A stretch of 64,000 bases of DNA from Dyella_B humi (GTDB lineage: Bacteria > Pseudomonadota > Gammaproteobacteria > Xanthomonadales > Rhodanobacteraceae): positions 1 to 64,000 of the forward strand of contig NZ_JADIKI010000021.1 of the NCBI RefSeq assembly GCF_044904605.1, read 5' to 3'. A program made the translations under genes and the position numbers. Positions within the stretch are counted from its first letter, which is position 1. Every line of letters begins with the position of its first letter. Of the stretch, positions 63,400 to 64,000 are shown piece by piece. Below the pieces are notes generated by a model. The model was not told the origin of the DNA. It was given only the letters and a program-made list of their open reading frames with translations, and did no database searches.

Positions 63400-63855
63400 T
63401 CACTGGACGTAGTGAAACTGGGTAAAGATCACCTGCCAGCGGCCATTGCGTTTTGCCCAGACATCGACGAAGCGGCCTCGAATCGCATATGCCTTGCCAT
63501 GATTGAATCCCTTGGCATCGACCATTCCGCCAAGCACGGCACCGTTCGACCATACTTTACGCACCTGTTGGCTGATGGCGACATAGGTGGTCTTGCTTCC
63601 CGGCGCTACCGCATCGGCGATGAACTCTGCCTTGGTCTGATTTTTGCCGCTTGTACCGGCCAGCGTGTAGTCATCGGCCAAGAGCCGTTCGAGTTCTGAC
63701 CGGTCGGATTTGAATTGCGCGAGATCATAGGCTGTCGCGGCAGCGGCAAGATCCTGAGGCAGGCCGCTATAGTCACCGACTTCCTGCCCTGCCTGTGCCG
63801 AAGCCGCGATCAACGCAGCTGCGCAAATCGCCCATTTCCAGTGTGATACCCGCAT
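63400..63855 (-). CDS. Exported NTF2-like (DUF4440/SnoaL type) protein
   Basis: 151 residues from ATG 63855 after GGAGGT; the longer frame to 63897 is rejected. Signal peptide (WAICAAALIAASAQA), then a cone-shaped NTF2-like domain: helix DLAQFKSDRSELERLLADDYTLAGTSG (as a helix-strand unit), TKAEFIADA, and RFVDVWAKRNGRWQVIFTQF, the usual final strands. Such domains are often enzymes or ligand binders of unknown substrate. Confidence 0.85.
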   Translation of the reverse strand: MRVSHWKWAICAAALIAASAQAGQEVGDYSGLPQDLAAAATAYDLAQFKSDRSELERLLADDYTLAGTSGKNQTKAEFIADAVAPGSKTTYVAISQQVRKVWSNGAVLGGMVDAKGFNHGKAYAIRGRFVDVWAKRNGRWQVIFTQFHYVQ

Positions 63856-64000
63856 TGTCCACCTCCAATGTCTGGTGTCCTTGTGCAAGGTAGCCACGAA
63901 ATCCGGTAAAGCAATGACCCGGAAGTCATAGGGGCACGTGCGTCACTACAAACTTGCAGCTCTCTGCTCGATCTGTTGAGACTGCAAAAAGGTGGCGCGG

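Noticed and set aside
1..64000. CRISPR arrays, tRNA and rRNA genes
   Set aside because: No regularly spaced direct repeats and no recognisable tRNA cloverleaf or rRNA segment were noticed; a covariance-model scan would be decisive.

Overview
The window reads as chromosomal DNA of a moderately GC-rich gammaproteobacterium, most likely of the Xanthomonas/Rhodanobacter/Dyella side (Lysobacterales). This placement is inferred from a filamentous-phage remnant lying against a dif site, long REP/REPIN-type inverted repeats, TonB-era plant-polysaccharide enzymes with Tat or Sec signals, and compact Rhs-core toxin genes. No rRNA, tRNA or CRISPR array was recognised. A 28-bp site at 20255-20282 matches the E. 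coli chromosome-dimer-resolution site dif at 25 of 28 positions, and FtsK-orienting octamers flip polarity there, so the window appears to span the replication terminus.

Layout. (1) 1-8912, minus strand: a nonribosomal-peptide locus transcribed leftward as type II thioesterase, periplasmic penicillin-acylase-type amidohydrolase, cyclic-peptide ABC exporter and, after a dead IS6-family fragment, an NRPS that starts with a fatty-acyl-AMP ligase (FAAL), a carrier domain and a condensation domain and runs off the left edge. This gene set is that of pyoverdine maturation (acylated precursor, export, deacylation). (2) 9.3-11.5 kb: decayed DNA, with a Tn3-family transposase remnant abutting the C-terminal part of a large protein broken by one amber codon. 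(3) 11.6-20.2 kb: an integrative island with a tyrosine recombinase, a KfrA-like DNA-binding protein, a PHP-SMC (TrlF-type) ATPase plus a small membrane protein, a second truncated KfrA copy, an unknown gene and a lone TniQ-like protein, ending about 55 bp from dif. (4) 20.25-20.6 kb: dif and inovirus debris.

(5) 20.7-29 kb: HAF-repeat secreted protein, chemotaxis receptor, a 249-bp duplicated fragment of an alpha-galactosidase gene, a cysteine hydrolase pair facing a TetR regulator across a large perfect palindrome, and a YdeP-type molybdopterin oxidoreductase. (6) 29.1-41.3 kb: carbohydrate cluster (GH36 and GH27 alpha-galactosidases, aldose epimerase, SDR, sugar MFS porter, SGNH esterase, GH95 alpha-fucosidase), suited to galactose- and fucose-decorated hemicellulose. 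(7) 41.4-53.2 kb: MarR/SDR pair around a 40-bp palindrome, MFS efflux pump, GST, a LanC-like remnant, a beta-helix protein, a two-component system, thioredoxin-like protein, Ohr, alpha/beta hydrolase and cupin. (8) 53.6-64 kb: GH2 beta-galactosidase, an unusual 1107-residue protein, a miniature Rhs toxin with HExxH motif followed by two tandem paralogous putative immunity genes, a VOC protein and an NTF2-like protein.

Start codons were moved downstream of the longest ORF wherever a Shine-Dalgarno sequence, signal peptide or domain boundary argued for it. All identifications are by eye from motifs; no database search was run.
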